A stretch of DNA of 49,446 bases from an uncultured bacterium (GCA_905214905.1 CAJMNK010000007.1:1-49446), one strand, 5' to 3'. Counted from the stretch's first letter, positions 24,293 to 32,982 are shown. A program made the numbers and translations. Notes: generated from the letters alone by a model not told the origin.

Positions 24293-24829
24293 ATGTCTAA
24301 GCGTTGGTACGTCGTTCACACTTACTCTGGATACGAGAACCGCGTTAAGTCCGATCTCGAGCATCGCATCGAGACTATGGGCATGCAGGACCGTATCTTT
24401 GATATCGAGATTCCTATGGAGCGCGTCACCGAGATTAAAGAGGGTGGCAAGCGCGAGACCAAGGATTCTAAGATCTTCCCGGGTTATGTCCTGGTTCGCA
24501 TGGAGATGGATGACGATGCTTGGACGTGCGTTCGTAACACGCCTGGCGTCACCGGTTTCCTGGGCGGCAACGGCAAGCCCGCTCCGCTTTCCCGCGACGA
24601 GTACAACAAGATGACTCGTCGTCCCGGTAAGGGCGATTCGCCCAAGCGCACCTCGGTTGATATTCAGGTCGGCACGTCCGTCCGCGTCACCGATGGCCCG
24701 CTTACCGACTTTGATGGCAAGGTCTCCGAGGTTAACACCGAGGCTGGCAAGCTCAAGGTCACGCTGATGATCTTTGGCCGCGAGACGCCGGTCGAGCTAG
24801 ACTTTAACCAGGTCGCTGTCATCGCTTAA
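24293..24829 (+). CDS. nusG: Transcription factor NusG
   Basis: This 178-residue elongation/termination factor links RNA polymerase to Rho or the ribosome. The NGN domain (RWYVVHTYSGYENRVK, then FPGYVLVRMEMDD) leads to a KOW domain (GTSVRVTDGPLTDFDGKVSEV). It lies between secE and rplK, as in most bacteria. Confidence 0.96.
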   Translation: MSKRWYVVHTYSGYENRVKSDLEHRIETMGMQDRIFDIEIPMERVTEIKEGGKRETKDSKIFPGYVLVRMEMDDDAWTCVRNTPGVTGFLGGNGKPAPLSRDEYNKMTRRPGKGDSPKRTSVDIQVGTSVRVTDGPLTDFDGKVSEVNTEAGKLKVTLMIFGRETPVELDFNQVAVIA

Positions 24830-24949
24830 GTTTTCGTCCGTTCGCGCGAGCGTGCTTCTTCTGTGACTGCTCATCTCAGGAGTGCTTCTAACACGTGCGT
24901 GCTTACGATATAGCAAGTACTTCACACTCGTGATTCGAAAGGAATGACC

Positions 24950-25378
24950 ATGGCTGAGAAGAAGGTTGCCAACGTCATTAAGCTCCAGATCCCTGCTGGT
25001 GCAGCTAACCCCGCTCCTCCTGTCGGCCCCGCTCTGGGCGCTGCTGGCGTGAACATCATGCAGTTCTGCCAGGCCTTTAACGCCGAGACGCAGGACAAGA
25101 AGGGCGACATCATCCCCGTTGAGATTTCTGTCTACGAGGATAAGTCCTTCTCCTTCATCACTAAGACCCCGCCGGCGGCTCACCTCATCAAGAAGGAGCT
25201 GAACCTCAAGTCTGGTTCCGCTAAGCCTCAGGCCGACAAGGTCGGTCAGCTCTCCCAGGAGCAGCTCACCAAGATCGCCGAGATCAAGATGCCGGACCTC
25301 AATGCCAACGACATTGACGCCGCCAAGAAGATCATCGCCGGTACCGCCCGTTCCATGGGCGTCACCATCGCTGAGTAG
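24950..25378 (+). CDS. rplK: Ribosomal protein L11
   Basis: This 142-residue protein binds 23S rRNA at the GTPase-associated centre. The family pattern is visible (KLQIPAGAANPAPPVGPALG near the N-terminus; the KMPDLNANDIDAAKKIIAGT segment near the end). GAAAGGA lies before ATG 24950; an ATG at 24944 is too close to it. It is the first ribosomal gene after nusG. Confidence 0.96.
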   Translation: MAEKKVANVIKLQIPAGAANPAPPVGPALGAAGVNIMQFCQAFNAETQDKKGDIIPVEISVYEDKSFSFITKTPPAAHLIKKELNLKSGSAKPQADKVGQLSQEQLTKIAEIKMPDLNANDIDAAKKIIAGTARSMGVTIAE

Positions 25379-25395
25379 CGATTTCTTATGGTAAC

Positions 25396-25424
25396 GACGG
25401 GTGCTCCGACCTGGGCGCCCGTTA
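25396..25424 (+). promoter_or_regulatory. Hairpin between rplK and rplA
   Basis: ACGGGTGC and GCGCCCGT pair around a ten-base loop. The spacer of 117 bases between the two ribosomal genes also has a GTGTGC/GCACAC pair near 25430-25443. L1 often autoregulates this operon by binding such a leader, but I cannot show a match to the L1 site. Confidence 0.35.
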
Positions 25425-25495
25425 AATGTGTGCAATAGGGCACACGATACGATGTGGGAGGGCTCACGCCCGTTTAACCACAGGAGGTAATGCAC

Positions 25496-26203
25496 ATGGC
25501 TAAGCATGGTAAGAGCTATAACGCCGCTGCCGAGAAGATCGATCGCGCCACGCTCTACACCCCCCTTCAGGCTGCCAAGCTCATTAAGGAGCTCGACACC
25601 GCCAAGTTCGACGAGACCGTCGAGGCCCACTTCCGTCTGGGCATCGATACTCGTAAGGCTGACCAGAACATCCGTGGTTCCATCTCCCTGCCCCACGGCA
25701 CCGGCAAGACCGTTCGTGTTGCCGTCTTCGCCGAGGGCGAGAAGGCCCGCGAGGCTGAGGCTGCCGGCGCCGACATCATCGGTTCCGACGAGCTTGTCGC
25801 CCAGATTCAGAAGGGCGAGATCAACTTCGACGCCGCTATCGCTACGCCGAACATGATGGCCAAGGTTGGCCGCATCGGTAAGATCCTTGGTCCCCGTGGC
25901 CTCATGCCGAACCCCAAGCTCGGCACCGTGACCATGGACGTCGCCAAGATGGTCTCCGAGCTCAAGGCTGGCCGCGTTGAGTACCGCGCCGACCGCTACG
26001 GCATCTGCCACGTGCCCCTGGGCAAGAAGTCCTTCTCTGAGCAGCAGCTCGTCGAGAACTACGCTGCCCTGTACACCGAGATCCTGCGCGTCAAGCCCTC
26101 TTCTGCTAAGGGCAAGTACGTCAAGTCCATCTCCGTGTCTTCCACCATGGGCCCTGGCGTCAAGGTCGATCCCGCTATCCAGCGCGACTTCCTGGCTGAG
26201 TAA
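25496..26203 (+). CDS. rplA: Ribosomal protein L1
   Basis: This 235-residue protein binds 23S rRNA at the L1 stalk. The signature IATPNMMAKVGRIGKILGPR and later GLMPNPKLGTVT are clear. ATG 25496, eight bases after AGGAGG, is better placed than ATG 25490. A terminator follows, so the usual rplJ-rplL genes are not part of this run. Confidence 0.96.
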   Translation: MAKHGKSYNAAAEKIDRATLYTPLQAAKLIKELDTAKFDETVEAHFRLGIDTRKADQNIRGSISLPHGTGKTVRVAVFAEGEKAREAEAAGADIIGSDELVAQIQKGEINFDAAIATPNMMAKVGRIGKILGPRGLMPNPKLGTVTMDVAKMVSELKAGRVEYRADRYGICHVPLGKKSFSEQQLVENYAALYTEILRVKPSSAKGKYVKSISVSSTMGPGVKVDPAIQRDFLAE

Positions 26204-26240
26204 CTAACAGTTACTGCCTGAGCAAAGCAAGCATTGCTAA

Positions 26241-26285
26241 AGAGACCCGGTTCTGCCTCGTGCAGGACCGGGTCTCTTGCTTTTG
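26241..26285 (+). terminator. Terminator of the rplKA run
   Basis: AGAGACCCGGTTCTGC pairs with GCAGGACCGGGTCTCT, followed by TGCTTTTG. It separates the ribosomal genes from a convergent minus-strand set. Confidence 0.88.
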
Positions 26286-26291
26286 AGTCAA

Positions 26292-26337
26292 CGAAACCAC
26301 CACGAAGGGGACACTATCCCCTTCGTGGTGGTTGTTG
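26292..26337 (-). repeat. Palindrome 3' of the phosphoesterase gene
   Basis: AACCACCACGAAGGGGA and TCCCCTTCGTGGTGGTT are perfect arms around CACTA. In the sense of the upstream minus-strand gene, the top of the stem carries AAGGGGATAGTG, like the GGGGACAGG loops at 29026 and 29983. It begins a few bases after the phosphoesterase stop codon. Confidence 0.6.
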
Positions 26338-26341
26338 GCAG

Positions 26342-27052
26342 TTACCAGGGGGTTCTGGCGGTTGAAGACTCGATTGCTTCGTGGCGTTTGAGCTCGCGGC
26401 GCATGGTTTGCGAGTTGAGCCAAGCGGCCTTCCAACCGCGCGTGGGGTAGCGCGCCTCGTCAATTTCGATCTTGGTATAGCCGCAGGCGTTGACAATCTT
26501 CGTTCCGCATGGGTGTTGGCGCTCGCGTTGAAAGTTGGGGCCGTAGCTTTGGTGCACATGCCCGTGAATCATATAGTCGGGACCCCAAGACTCAAGAGCC
26601 GCATTAAAGCACTCGAATCCTCGATGCGGCAGGTCGTCCAGGTCGCCCATGCCTGCGACGGGTGCATGGGTAAGTAGAATATCGCATCCGTCTACCAGTG
26701 CGATTTTTCGCGATAGCTTGCGCATGCGTTTTGCCATCTCGCGCTCGGTATACATGTTCGCGCCGTCGCGGTAGCGCATGGAACCGCCCAGACCCGCAAT
26801 GCGAATACCTCGGTACACATATACGCTGTCCTCAACACAAATGCACCCGCCCGGTGCATGGCGCGCGTAGCGGTCGTCGTGGTTGCCACGAACGTACACA
26901 AGCGGTTTGTTGATGACAGTGACCAAAAACTCAAGATAGTCCGGATCCAGGTCGCCTGCGGATAGAATCAGGTCAACGTCCTCAAAGCGCTCCTTGCGAA
27001 AACATTCCCACAGGCAGCGCTCCTCTACATCGGCAATGGCTAGGATATTCAT
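26342..27052 (-). CDS. Calcineurin-like metallophosphoesterase
   Basis: This 236-residue protein has the dimetal phosphoesterase motifs in order: AIADVEE (the first Asp; the usual DxH is altered), GDLD, GNHDDR, THAP and HGHVH. It is likely a cytoplasmic phosphodiesterase or phosphatase. Its start overlaps the stop of the ParB-like/BMP gene by four bases (ATGA), so the two are translationally coupled. The substrate is unknown; the partner suggests a nucleotide-related ligand, which is only inference. Confidence 0.75.
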   Translation of the reverse strand: MNILAIADVEERCLWECFRKERFEDVDLILSAGDLDPDYLEFLVTVINKPLVYVRGNHDDRYARHAPGGCICVEDSVYVYRGIRIAGLGGSMRYRDGANMYTEREMAKRMRKLSRKIALVDGCDILLTHAPVAGMGDLDDLPHRGFECFNAALESWGPDYMIHGHVHQSYGPNFQRERQHPCGTKIVNACGYTKIEIDEARYPTRGWKAAWLNSQTMRRELKRHEAIESSTARTPW

Positions 27053-28968
27053 AGGGCACGGACCTCCGGCTCGTTATCGAGCTGCGGAATCGAGCCTATA
27101 ACGTTGTCAGCCAGCCAGTTCATCTCGACAATCTGCGTACTCGGCAGGGGAGGGAAGCCCTCAATCTGAACCACGCCGTCCTGGCTGTGGAGCTCGCCGC
27201 CAAATGGGTTGATGGAGCCCTCGACAATGCCGTTGCGAAGCAGCTGCACAAGTTTACGCGTCTGATAGGGTAGGCCCGGAGCGTAGCGAATATCGATGAC
27301 GCCGGAGCTCATACCGTACCAGTAGTTGACGGCGCGCACCTGCTGGTCATCGGCGGTCTCGTCCCATGTGCCGTGCAGTAGGCTGCGTACGATGAGTTCG
27401 TAGTAACGGCCCCAGTTCCATACCGGCATAGCAATACCGGTAACTTCCTTGCCGTTTACCAGACGGTGAAGCCCGTAGGCGGTGGGGTCCTCGAGAGACT
27501 TGGACATATCGGCGCCGGTCATGACGCTCACGCCCTCGCGACACATGGCTTCGGCAAGACCGCCGGCGGGAACATCTCCCCAAGTGAGGATAATCTGCGC
27601 ACGAGGGTCGAGCAGCGAGGCGCCGATGGCAAAGGCGTTGATCTCGCTAAGCGCGCCCGACGCAAAGACCGACGCGTGGTAGCCAATGCGATGGTTGTCC
27701 GCCATGCTGGCCGCAAGGGCGCCCAGCAGAAACTTTGCCTCGTACATCTTTCCAAAATACGAGCGCACGCTTTGGTGGGGAAGGCCGATGGAGCAGTTGA
27801 GGAACCGAACCTGGGGATACTCAACGGCTGCCCTGAGCGTGTATTCCATCAGGCGATGCGAGGTCGAGAAGATGACGTTGTCTCCATGTTTGACAGCCGT
27901 TTCCACGGCGGCGTAGAACACGTCCGGATCGTGGCAGTCCTCAAACGCCTCGGTGCGCACGATACCGCCAAAGTGCTCATCGAGATACTGGCGCCCTTGA
28001 TCGTGCAGGCTGTCCCAGCTCGACGTCGAACAGGGGAACTCATGGATAAAGGCGATGCGTAGGGGGTTGGCCGCCGAGTAGACGGTCTTGCCCATAAAGA
28101 AGTTGAGCACGCCGGAGGTGGGCTTGGCGGGCGCCTCTTCCTCATCGACGCTCGGCGCTTCGACAAGATCGACCTTGTCCTCGTCATTTTTGCCGGCAAT
28201 GACCAGCTCGCGCCAAATCTTGCACAGGCGGTTTACGACGATGTCCGTCGGCGTATCCAGTAGACGGTCTTGGTTGTACACGTTGAGGTAGACGAGCATG
28301 GCGTCGGCGGGCGTAATGTCCAGATGGTCGCCGCCGGCGCGCAGGTAGGCGCGTTTAAAGAGTAGGAAGGTATGGCGCAGGTAGTCGACCTTTTTCTGTG
28401 GCCATTTTTCGACAAGGTCCTGGCCGAGCATCTTGGCGAGCGTCTCATAGCTTCCCTCGCGCGAGAACTCGATCTCGTATAGGGGGCAGACGCGCCAAAA
28501 CGCGCAGAACTCGCCGTACAGGCGACTTTCGACGGAATCCCATGTGCCGGGGTAGAGGCGGGTGACCTTGGCCGAAACCGTCGGGGCGTCCAGGAATTTG
28601 AGGACGCTGACGCGCTTGTTGCCCTCCTGGACGTAGAACCGATGCATGAACTCGGTGACGATGATGGGGTCGCGATAGCCCTCGGTCACCTGGATGTCAT
28701 AGAGGTTGGACCACTTGCGGGCGAACTCGGTGCTAAATGGCAACAGGGGCATAAAGTTGCACGAAAAGGCAGACTGACGGCCCTTGGTAACCGTGCCGAC
28801 GACCATTTCGAGCGGAATGCCCCTTAGGCCGACGCTCTCTCGCTGACCTAAGGGGAGCTGGGCAACGAGGCTATCGAGGTCCGTAAGGTACGGGTGCTCG
28901 CTTTGGCTGATGGCGCGACGGCGTCCCTGCTCGCCGCGCTTGCGTGCTTGACGATAGGCCTCTTCCAT
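27049..28968 (-). CDS. ParB-like domain fused to a BMP/PnrA ligand-binding domain
   Basis: This 639-residue protein lacks any signal peptide or lipobox and should be cytoplasmic. The N-terminal region has basic residues (about 5-20) and a ParB/sulfiredoxin-like segment, DPIIVTEF..FYVQEGNKRVSVLKFL, at about 100-126 (EGNKRV at 115-120). A helical region spans about 150-285, followed by an acidic Pro/Glu linker. From about residue 305 a Bmp/PnrA-type periplasmic-binding fold begins (NPLRIAFIHEF, NCSIG, GIAMPVWNWGRYYE). BMP proteins bind purine nucleosides outside cells. Here the domain is probably an internal sensor. The role is not established. Confidence 0.65.
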   Translation of the reverse strand: MEEAYRQARKRGEQGRRRAISQSEHPYLTDLDSLVAQLPLGQRESVGLRGIPLEMVVGTVTKGRQSAFSCNFMPLLPFSTEFARKWSNLYDIQVTEGYRDPIIVTEFMHRFYVQEGNKRVSVLKFLDAPTVSAKVTRLYPGTWDSVESRLYGEFCAFWRVCPLYEIEFSREGSYETLAKMLGQDLVEKWPQKKVDYLRHTFLLFKRAYLRAGGDHLDITPADAMLVYLNVYNQDRLLDTPTDIVVNRLCKIWRELVIAGKNDEDKVDLVEAPSVDEEEAPAKPTSGVLNFFMGKTVYSAANPLRIAFIHEFPCSTSSWDSLHDQGRQYLDEHFGGIVRTEAFEDCHDPDVFYAAVETAVKHGDNVIFSTSHRLMEYTLRAAVEYPQVRFLNCSIGLPHQSVRSYFGKMYEAKFLLGALAASMADNHRIGYHASVFASGALSEINAFAIGASLLDPRAQIILTWGDVPAGGLAEAMCREGVSVMTGADMSKSLEDPTAYGLHRLVNGKEVTGIAMPVWNWGRYYELIVRSLLHGTWDETADDQQVRAVNYWYGMSSGVIDIRYAPGLPYQTRKLVQLLRNGIVEGSINPFGGELHSQDGVVQIEGFPPLPSTQIVEMNWLADNVIGSIPQLDNEPEVRAL

Positions 28969-29025
28969 GGTGTCTACTCCCTTAGTCGTTTAAACAACGA
29001 TATGAACCATGGTACCACGATGCGA

Positions 29026-29064
29026 AACCACCACAAAGGTGCCTGTCCCCTTTGCGGTGGTTTT
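29026..29064 (-). repeat. Palindrome 3' of mscS
   Basis: In the minus-strand sense the arms AAAACCACCGCAAAGG and CCTTTGTGGTGGTTTC enclose GGACAGGCA, giving a GGGGACAGG loop. It overlaps the end of the mscS frame. The T-rich 3' side allows a role in termination. Confidence 0.6.
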
Positions 29065-29830
29065 AGGCGATGATGGGGGCGATGGCGCGGATGCAAGCGT
29101 CGGCTGCCGTGAAAGTGGTGCTGTCGTCGCTGACGATAAAGATGATTTTGCCCTTGACGCCAAAGTCGCCGATCTCGCTAAAGAGCACGTATGGCTCCTT
29201 GTCAAAGCCAGAGATGGGAAGCACCGCGGCCTTGGTGGCGTCGGTAAGCTCATCTGCCAGCGCGTCCAACGAGGCCCACTTGGACGTGTCCTTTACGGCA
29301 ACGGGCACGGCAACGCGCCCAAAGGGCATGAGGTGCACGAGCGTGTTCTTGGAGATGTTGGAGTTGGGGACGATGATGGTCTGCCCGCAGGCATCTTCGA
29401 TGGTCGTATGGCGCCAGGTGATATCTTGGACCACTCCGGACACGCCGCCGACCTCGATATTGTCGCCGGGTTTGACAATGCCCATAAACGTCACCTGCAT
29501 GCCGCCGATGAGGTTTGAAAGCGTGTCCTGAAAGCCGAGTGAGATGGCGATGCCGCCGACGCCAAGAGCGGCGACGAGGGCGTTTGCATTAATGCCAAAG
29601 CAGTTGTCGAGGATAAAGCTGCCGCCGATCATCCAAATGACGGCGCGCGCGATGTTGATGAAGATACTCGATGCCGGAAGTGGGTTGTCGTCGCGGTTGA
29701 GCAGGTGGCGCAGGGTCTTGGATACGACCTTGGTGGCTATGGCGGTGCCTATTACCAAGATGCCGGCCCAGATGATGTTGTGGACCCACCGTTGCTCAAA
29801 GAAATGAAGAATCGGCTCAAACAATTCCAT
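29063..29830 (-). CDS. mscS: Small-conductance mechanosensitive channel MscS
   Basis: This 255-residue membrane channel relieves osmotic pressure. It has three N-terminal hydrophobic segments, then the pore-lining TM3 and the beta domain: ALVAALGVGGIAISLGFQDT, then IGGMQVTFMGIVKPGDNIEV and VPNSNISKNTLVH. ATG 29830 has GGAGG 11 bases upstream. It is slightly shorter than E. coli MscS (286). It stands alone between two palindromes. Confidence 0.88.
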   Translation of the reverse strand: MELFEPILHFFEQRWVHNIIWAGILVIGTAIATKVVSKTLRHLLNRDDNPLPASSIFINIARAVIWMIGGSFILDNCFGINANALVAALGVGGIAISLGFQDTLSNLIGGMQVTFMGIVKPGDNIEVGGVSGVVQDITWRHTTIEDACGQTIIVPNSNISKNTLVHLMPFGRVAVPVAVKDTSKWASLDALADELTDATKAAVLPISGFDKEPYVLFSEIGDFGVKGKIIFIVSDDSTTFTAADACIRAIAPIIA

Positions 29831-29927
29831 GTAGGGAAAACCTCCTATGATCGTCCAACCATGATACCCACCAAGAAACCCGTCCGATCACATTCGGGCG
29901 GGCTTCTGTGCTCGATATGGAGGTTAG

Positions 29928-29972
29928 CGAAAACCGCCGCAAAGGTATCTGCTCCTTTGCGGCGGTTTTGAC
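29928..29972 (-). repeat. Palindrome with CCGCCGCAAAGG arms
   Basis: AAAACCGCCGCAAAGG and CCTTTGCGGCGGTTTT flank a short loop TATCTGCT. It is a diverged member of the 3'-end palindrome family and lies between the ABC ATPase gene and mscS. Confidence 0.5.
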
Positions 29973-29982
29973 GTTTGTGCAG

Positions 29983-30026
29983 ATAAAACCTGCCAAAATA
30001 AACCTGTCCCTTTTTGGCAGGTTTTA
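29983..30026 (-). repeat. Palindrome overlapping the ABC ATPase stop codon
   Basis: AAAACCTGCCAAAA and TTTTTGGCAGGTTTTA are the arms; in the minus-strand sense the loop side reads AAGGGACAGG. The arm overlaps the stop codon of the ABC ATPase gene (30024-30026). The two palindromes (this one and 29928) lie back to back. Confidence 0.55.
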
Positions 30027-30818
30027 GCTCAGTAGCATGCGGTCGTTGGCGAGCTCGCCGCCCGAGACCTCCTCGAACTTCTGCAGCAGGTCGGCAACGG
30101 TGAGCGACTTCTTCTCATCGCCTGCCACGTCGTAGATCACGTGGCCCTCGTGCATCATGATCAGGCGATTGCCCAGACGGATGGCGTCATTCATGTTGTG
30201 CGTGACCATGAGCGTGGTCAGGTGGTTCTCGTCGACAATCTCTTCGGTCAGGTTGAGCACCTTAGAGGCTGTCTTGGGGTCAAGCGCCGCGGTGTGCTCG
30301 TCGAGCAGCAGCAGGCGCGGCTTGGTGAGCGTGGCCATGAGCAGGGTGAGTGCCTGGCGCTGGCCACCCGAAAGCAGGCCGACCTTGGCGTTGAGGCGCG
30401 TGTCCAGACCGAGGTCCAGGCGCTTGAGCAGTTCAACGTACTCGTCCTTCTCGGCCTTGGTGACGCCCCACGAAAGACCGCGATGCTGGCCGCGGCGCTT
30501 GGCAAGGGCCAAGTTCTCGGCAATTTGCATGTCGGCTGCGGTGCCGCGCATGGGGTCCTGGAACACGCGGCCCAGGTACTTGGCGCGCTGCGACTCGCTT
30601 AGACGCGAGATATCGGTGCCATCGAGCTCGATAACGCCCGAATCGAGCGGATACACGCCGGCGATCATGTTGAGCAGCGTGGACTTGCCGGCGCCGTTGC
30701 CGCCAATCACGGTTACAAAGTCGCCATCGTTAAGGGTGAGGTCGACGCCGGTGAGCGCGCGCTTCTCGGTGACGGTGCCCTTGTTAAAGGTCTTTTTGAC
30801 GTGCGAGAGCTTAAGCAT
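30024..30818 (-). CDS. ABC transporter ATP-binding protein (TrpXYZ type)
   Basis: This 264-residue ATPase powers uptake with the next two genes. Walker A is in GGNGAGKSTL, the signature LSGGQRQAL, Walker B LLLLDEHTAALD, and the switch His is in VTHN. I prefer ATG 30818, since GGGGGATGAGG lies upstream; ATG 30827 is too close to the ribosome site. It overlaps the permease stop by eight bases. The family is the 'tryptophan/tyrosine' ABC group; the true substrate is not known. Confidence 0.85.
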   Translation of the reverse strand: MLKLSHVKKTFNKGTVTEKRALTGVDLTLNDGDFVTVIGGNGAGKSTLLNMIAGVYPLDSGVIELDGTDISRLSESQRAKYLGRVFQDPMRGTAADMQIAENLALAKRRGQHRGLSWGVTKAEKDEYVELLKRLDLGLDTRLNAKVGLLSGGQRQALTLLMATLTKPRLLLLDEHTAALDPKTASKVLNLTEEIVDENHLTTLMVTHNMNDAIRLGNRLIMMHEGHVIYDVAGDEKKSLTVADLLQKFEEVSGGELANDRMLLS

Positions 30819-31734
30819 CTGCCTCATCCCCCTTCGTGTAGGAGCTGCGGAGCTTGTAGCGCTCCCAAACCACGGGCACGCACAGGGCCACGGCGACGAT
30901 CACGGCGGAGAGCAGCTTCATGTCGTTGGCGTCCATGCCCAGCTGCAGTACGATAGCGCGGATAAGGAAGTAGACCACGGAGCCAAAGACGGCGGAGGCC
31001 AGGCGGACGCTAAACTGCGTGAGACCGCCGGGCAGCAGGCGGCCGAGCACCTCGCCGATAACAATGGCGGCAAGACCGATAACGATGGCGCCGGTGCCCA
31101 TACCAATGTCGGCGTACTTCTGGCTCTGGCAGATGAGCGCGCCCGAAAGGCCAATGAGGGCGTTGGAGAGTACGAGGGCGATCATCTTGGTGGAGTTGGT
31201 GTTGACGCCCAGGGCGCGGATCATGTACTCGTTGTTGCCGGTGGCGCGCAGTGCCGAGCCGATCTCGGTGCCAAAGAACCAATACAGGATGGCAACGATA
31301 GCAACAGCGAGCAAGATGCCCAGGATGATGGCGACGGTGGACTGCGGCAGGCCCGTCATGTTGCTAACAGACGAGAAGATGGTGCCCTTGGCAAGGATGG
31401 GCGTATTGGATTTGCCCATGATGCGCAGGTTGATGGACCACAGGCTGATCTGGGTGAGGATTCCGGCGAGGATCGCGGGAATCTCAAAGACGGTGGTCAA
31501 AATGCCCGTGACGGCGCCCGCGATGGCACCGGCACACATGCCGGCCAAAACAGCGAGCAGCGGGTCGACGTTGTTATTGACGATGAGCACGGCGCAAACA
31601 CAGCCGCCGAGGGCAAAGCTGCCGTCGCAGGTCATATCGGGGATGTCGAGCAGGCGGAACGTGATAAACACGCCGAGCACCATAATGCCCCAGAGGACGC
31701 CCTGCGAAACGGCGCCCTGCAATGCAATGAGCAT
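30811..31734 (-). CDS. ABC transporter permease (TrpY-like)
   Basis: This 307-residue integral membrane protein has about eight to nine hydrophobic segments and resembles the BPD_transp_2 family (LIV-type permeases), with FRLLDIPDMTCDGSFALGG near the N-terminus. It is the only permease in the operon, so it presumably forms a homodimer. AGGAGG lies eight bases before ATG 31734. It is transcribed after the binding protein with a 204-base gap that holds a hairpin. Confidence 0.82.
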   Translation of the reverse strand: MLIALQGAVSQGVLWGIMVLGVFITFRLLDIPDMTCDGSFALGGCVCAVLIVNNNVDPLLAVLAGMCAGAIAGAVTGILTTVFEIPAILAGILTQISLWSINLRIMGKSNTPILAKGTIFSSVSNMTGLPQSTVAIILGILLAVAIVAILYWFFGTEIGSALRATGNNEYMIRALGVNTNSTKMIALVLSNALIGLSGALICQSQKYADIGMGTGAIVIGLAAIVIGEVLGRLLPGGLTQFSVRLASAVFGSVVYFLIRAIVLQLGMDANDMKLLSAVIVAVALCVPVVWERYKLRSSYTKGDEADA

Positions 31735-31838
31735 GCTTCATACCTCCTAGGATAGGGTGGACACGTGATGTTCCATAATAGCGGTAACAATGAATATAAG
31801 AACGGCAGGCAAACGTTTTGTTATATCTGAAACAAGCA

Positions 31839-31867
31839 GGGCGAACGCCGGTCTATGACGTTCGCCC
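31839..31867 (-). terminator. Hairpin between binding protein and permease genes
   Basis: GGGCGAACG and CGTTCGCCC form a nine-bp stem around CCGGTCTATGA. In the minus-strand sense it comes 72 bases after the binding-protein stop. It is a weak terminator and could reduce permease/ATPase expression relative to the abundant binding protein. Confidence 0.5.
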
Positions 31868-31938
31868 CAATGGCTCAGATATTGAATAACGCAGCTATGG
31901 CGCGAGAACGAACCCTAGATGCGTTACGGCGCATGGTG

Positions 31939-32919
31939 CTACTCGTCCAGGGCGGAAAGGTCGATGCCCAACGCCTCGGCCATCTCGTCGTTCTTGACGA
32001 CGACCAGGTCCTTGCTCGAGAGGTGCTCGATAGCCATATCCTCGGGCTTGGCCTCGCCCTTCAGGATCTTAACGGCCATCTCACCTGCATCGTAGCCCAG
32101 ATCCTCATAGTTGATGGAGAGGGTGAACAGACCGCCGGCCTTGCACATGCCCTCCTCGCCGGTAACGAAGGGGAGCTTGTTCTCCTTGCAGATCTGACCG
32201 ACCTGCGAAGCGCCCGCGGCGATGGTGTTGTCGGTGGGGGAGTAGAGTGCGTCGACCTTGCCCACGGCGGACTCGACGACGGACTGGATCTCGTTGGAGC
32301 TCGAGACGGTGAAGTCAGTGTACTCGAGGCCCAGCTTGTCGAGCTCCTTCTTGGCGGCCTTGATCTGGACGTCGGAGTTGGACTCGGCGGTGCAGTAGAG
32401 CAGGCCGACCTTCTTTACGTCGGGCAGGACCTTCTGCATCATCTCGAGTTGCTCGGCGACCGGGGTAAGGTCGGAGGCGCCGGTGACGTTGGTGCCGGGC
32501 TTGTCGTTGTCCTGGACCAGGCCGGAGGCGGCGTAGTCGGTGATGGCACAGCCCACGATGGGGATATCGGCCGTGGCGCCGGCGGCAGCCTGCGCGGCGG
32601 GCGTGGCGATGGCATAAATCAGGTTGACGTTGTCGCCCACAAACTTGTCGGCAATGGACTTACACGTGGACTGGTCGTTCTGGGCGTTCTTCTGGTCGAT
32701 CTTGACCTTAAGGCCGCTCTCCTTGATAGCCTTGACAAAGCCGTCGTTGGCGGCATCGAGTGCGGAGTGCTCGGTGAGCTGCAGAACGCCGATGGTGTAG
32801 TCGGAACCGGCGGCAGCAGAGCCGGAACCAGAGTTGCCGCCGCATCCGGCGAGCGGGGCGAGTGCGAGCAGGCCGGCGGAGACCAGGAGGCTCCTGCGGC
32901 TGATGGTGATGTCCTTCAT
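31939..32919 (-). CDS. ABC transporter substrate-binding lipoprotein (TrpX-like)
   Basis: This 326-residue binding protein captures the ligand for the permease above. Its N-terminus has a twin-arginine (ISRRSLLVSAG) and a lipobox LAGC, so it may be exported and lipidated. The mature part (from about residue 27, after a Gly/Ser linker) belongs to the ABC_sub_bind family, with YTIGVLQLTEHSALD and FVTGEEGMCKAGG. ATG 32919 follows GGGGGTAATGAT; the frame reaches further upstream without support. The ligand is uncertain: some members take up tryptophan or tyrosine. Confidence 0.8.
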   Translation of the reverse strand: MKDITISRRSLLVSAGLLALAPLAGCGGNSGSGSAAAGSDYTIGVLQLTEHSALDAANDGFVKAIKESGLKVKIDQKNAQNDQSTCKSIADKFVGDNVNLIYAIATPAAQAAAGATADIPIVGCAITDYAASGLVQDNDKPGTNVTGASDLTPVAEQLEMMQKVLPDVKKVGLLYCTAESNSDVQIKAAKKELDKLGLEYTDFTVSSSNEIQSVVESAVGKVDALYSPTDNTIAAGASQVGQICKENKLPFVTGEEGMCKAGGLFTLSINYEDLGYDAGEMAVKILKGEAKPEDMAIEHLSSKDLVVVKNDEMAEALGIDLSALDE

Positions 32920-32982
32920 ATCATTACCCCCAGTATAAAAATGGCTGGAAACACTGCACTGGGACAAAGTGCAAGTGGAACT

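Noticed and set aside
30157..31755. Plus-strand frame across the ABC ATPase and permease genes (532 codons)
   Set aside because: It crosses two well-supported minus-strand genes and has no recognisable fold.
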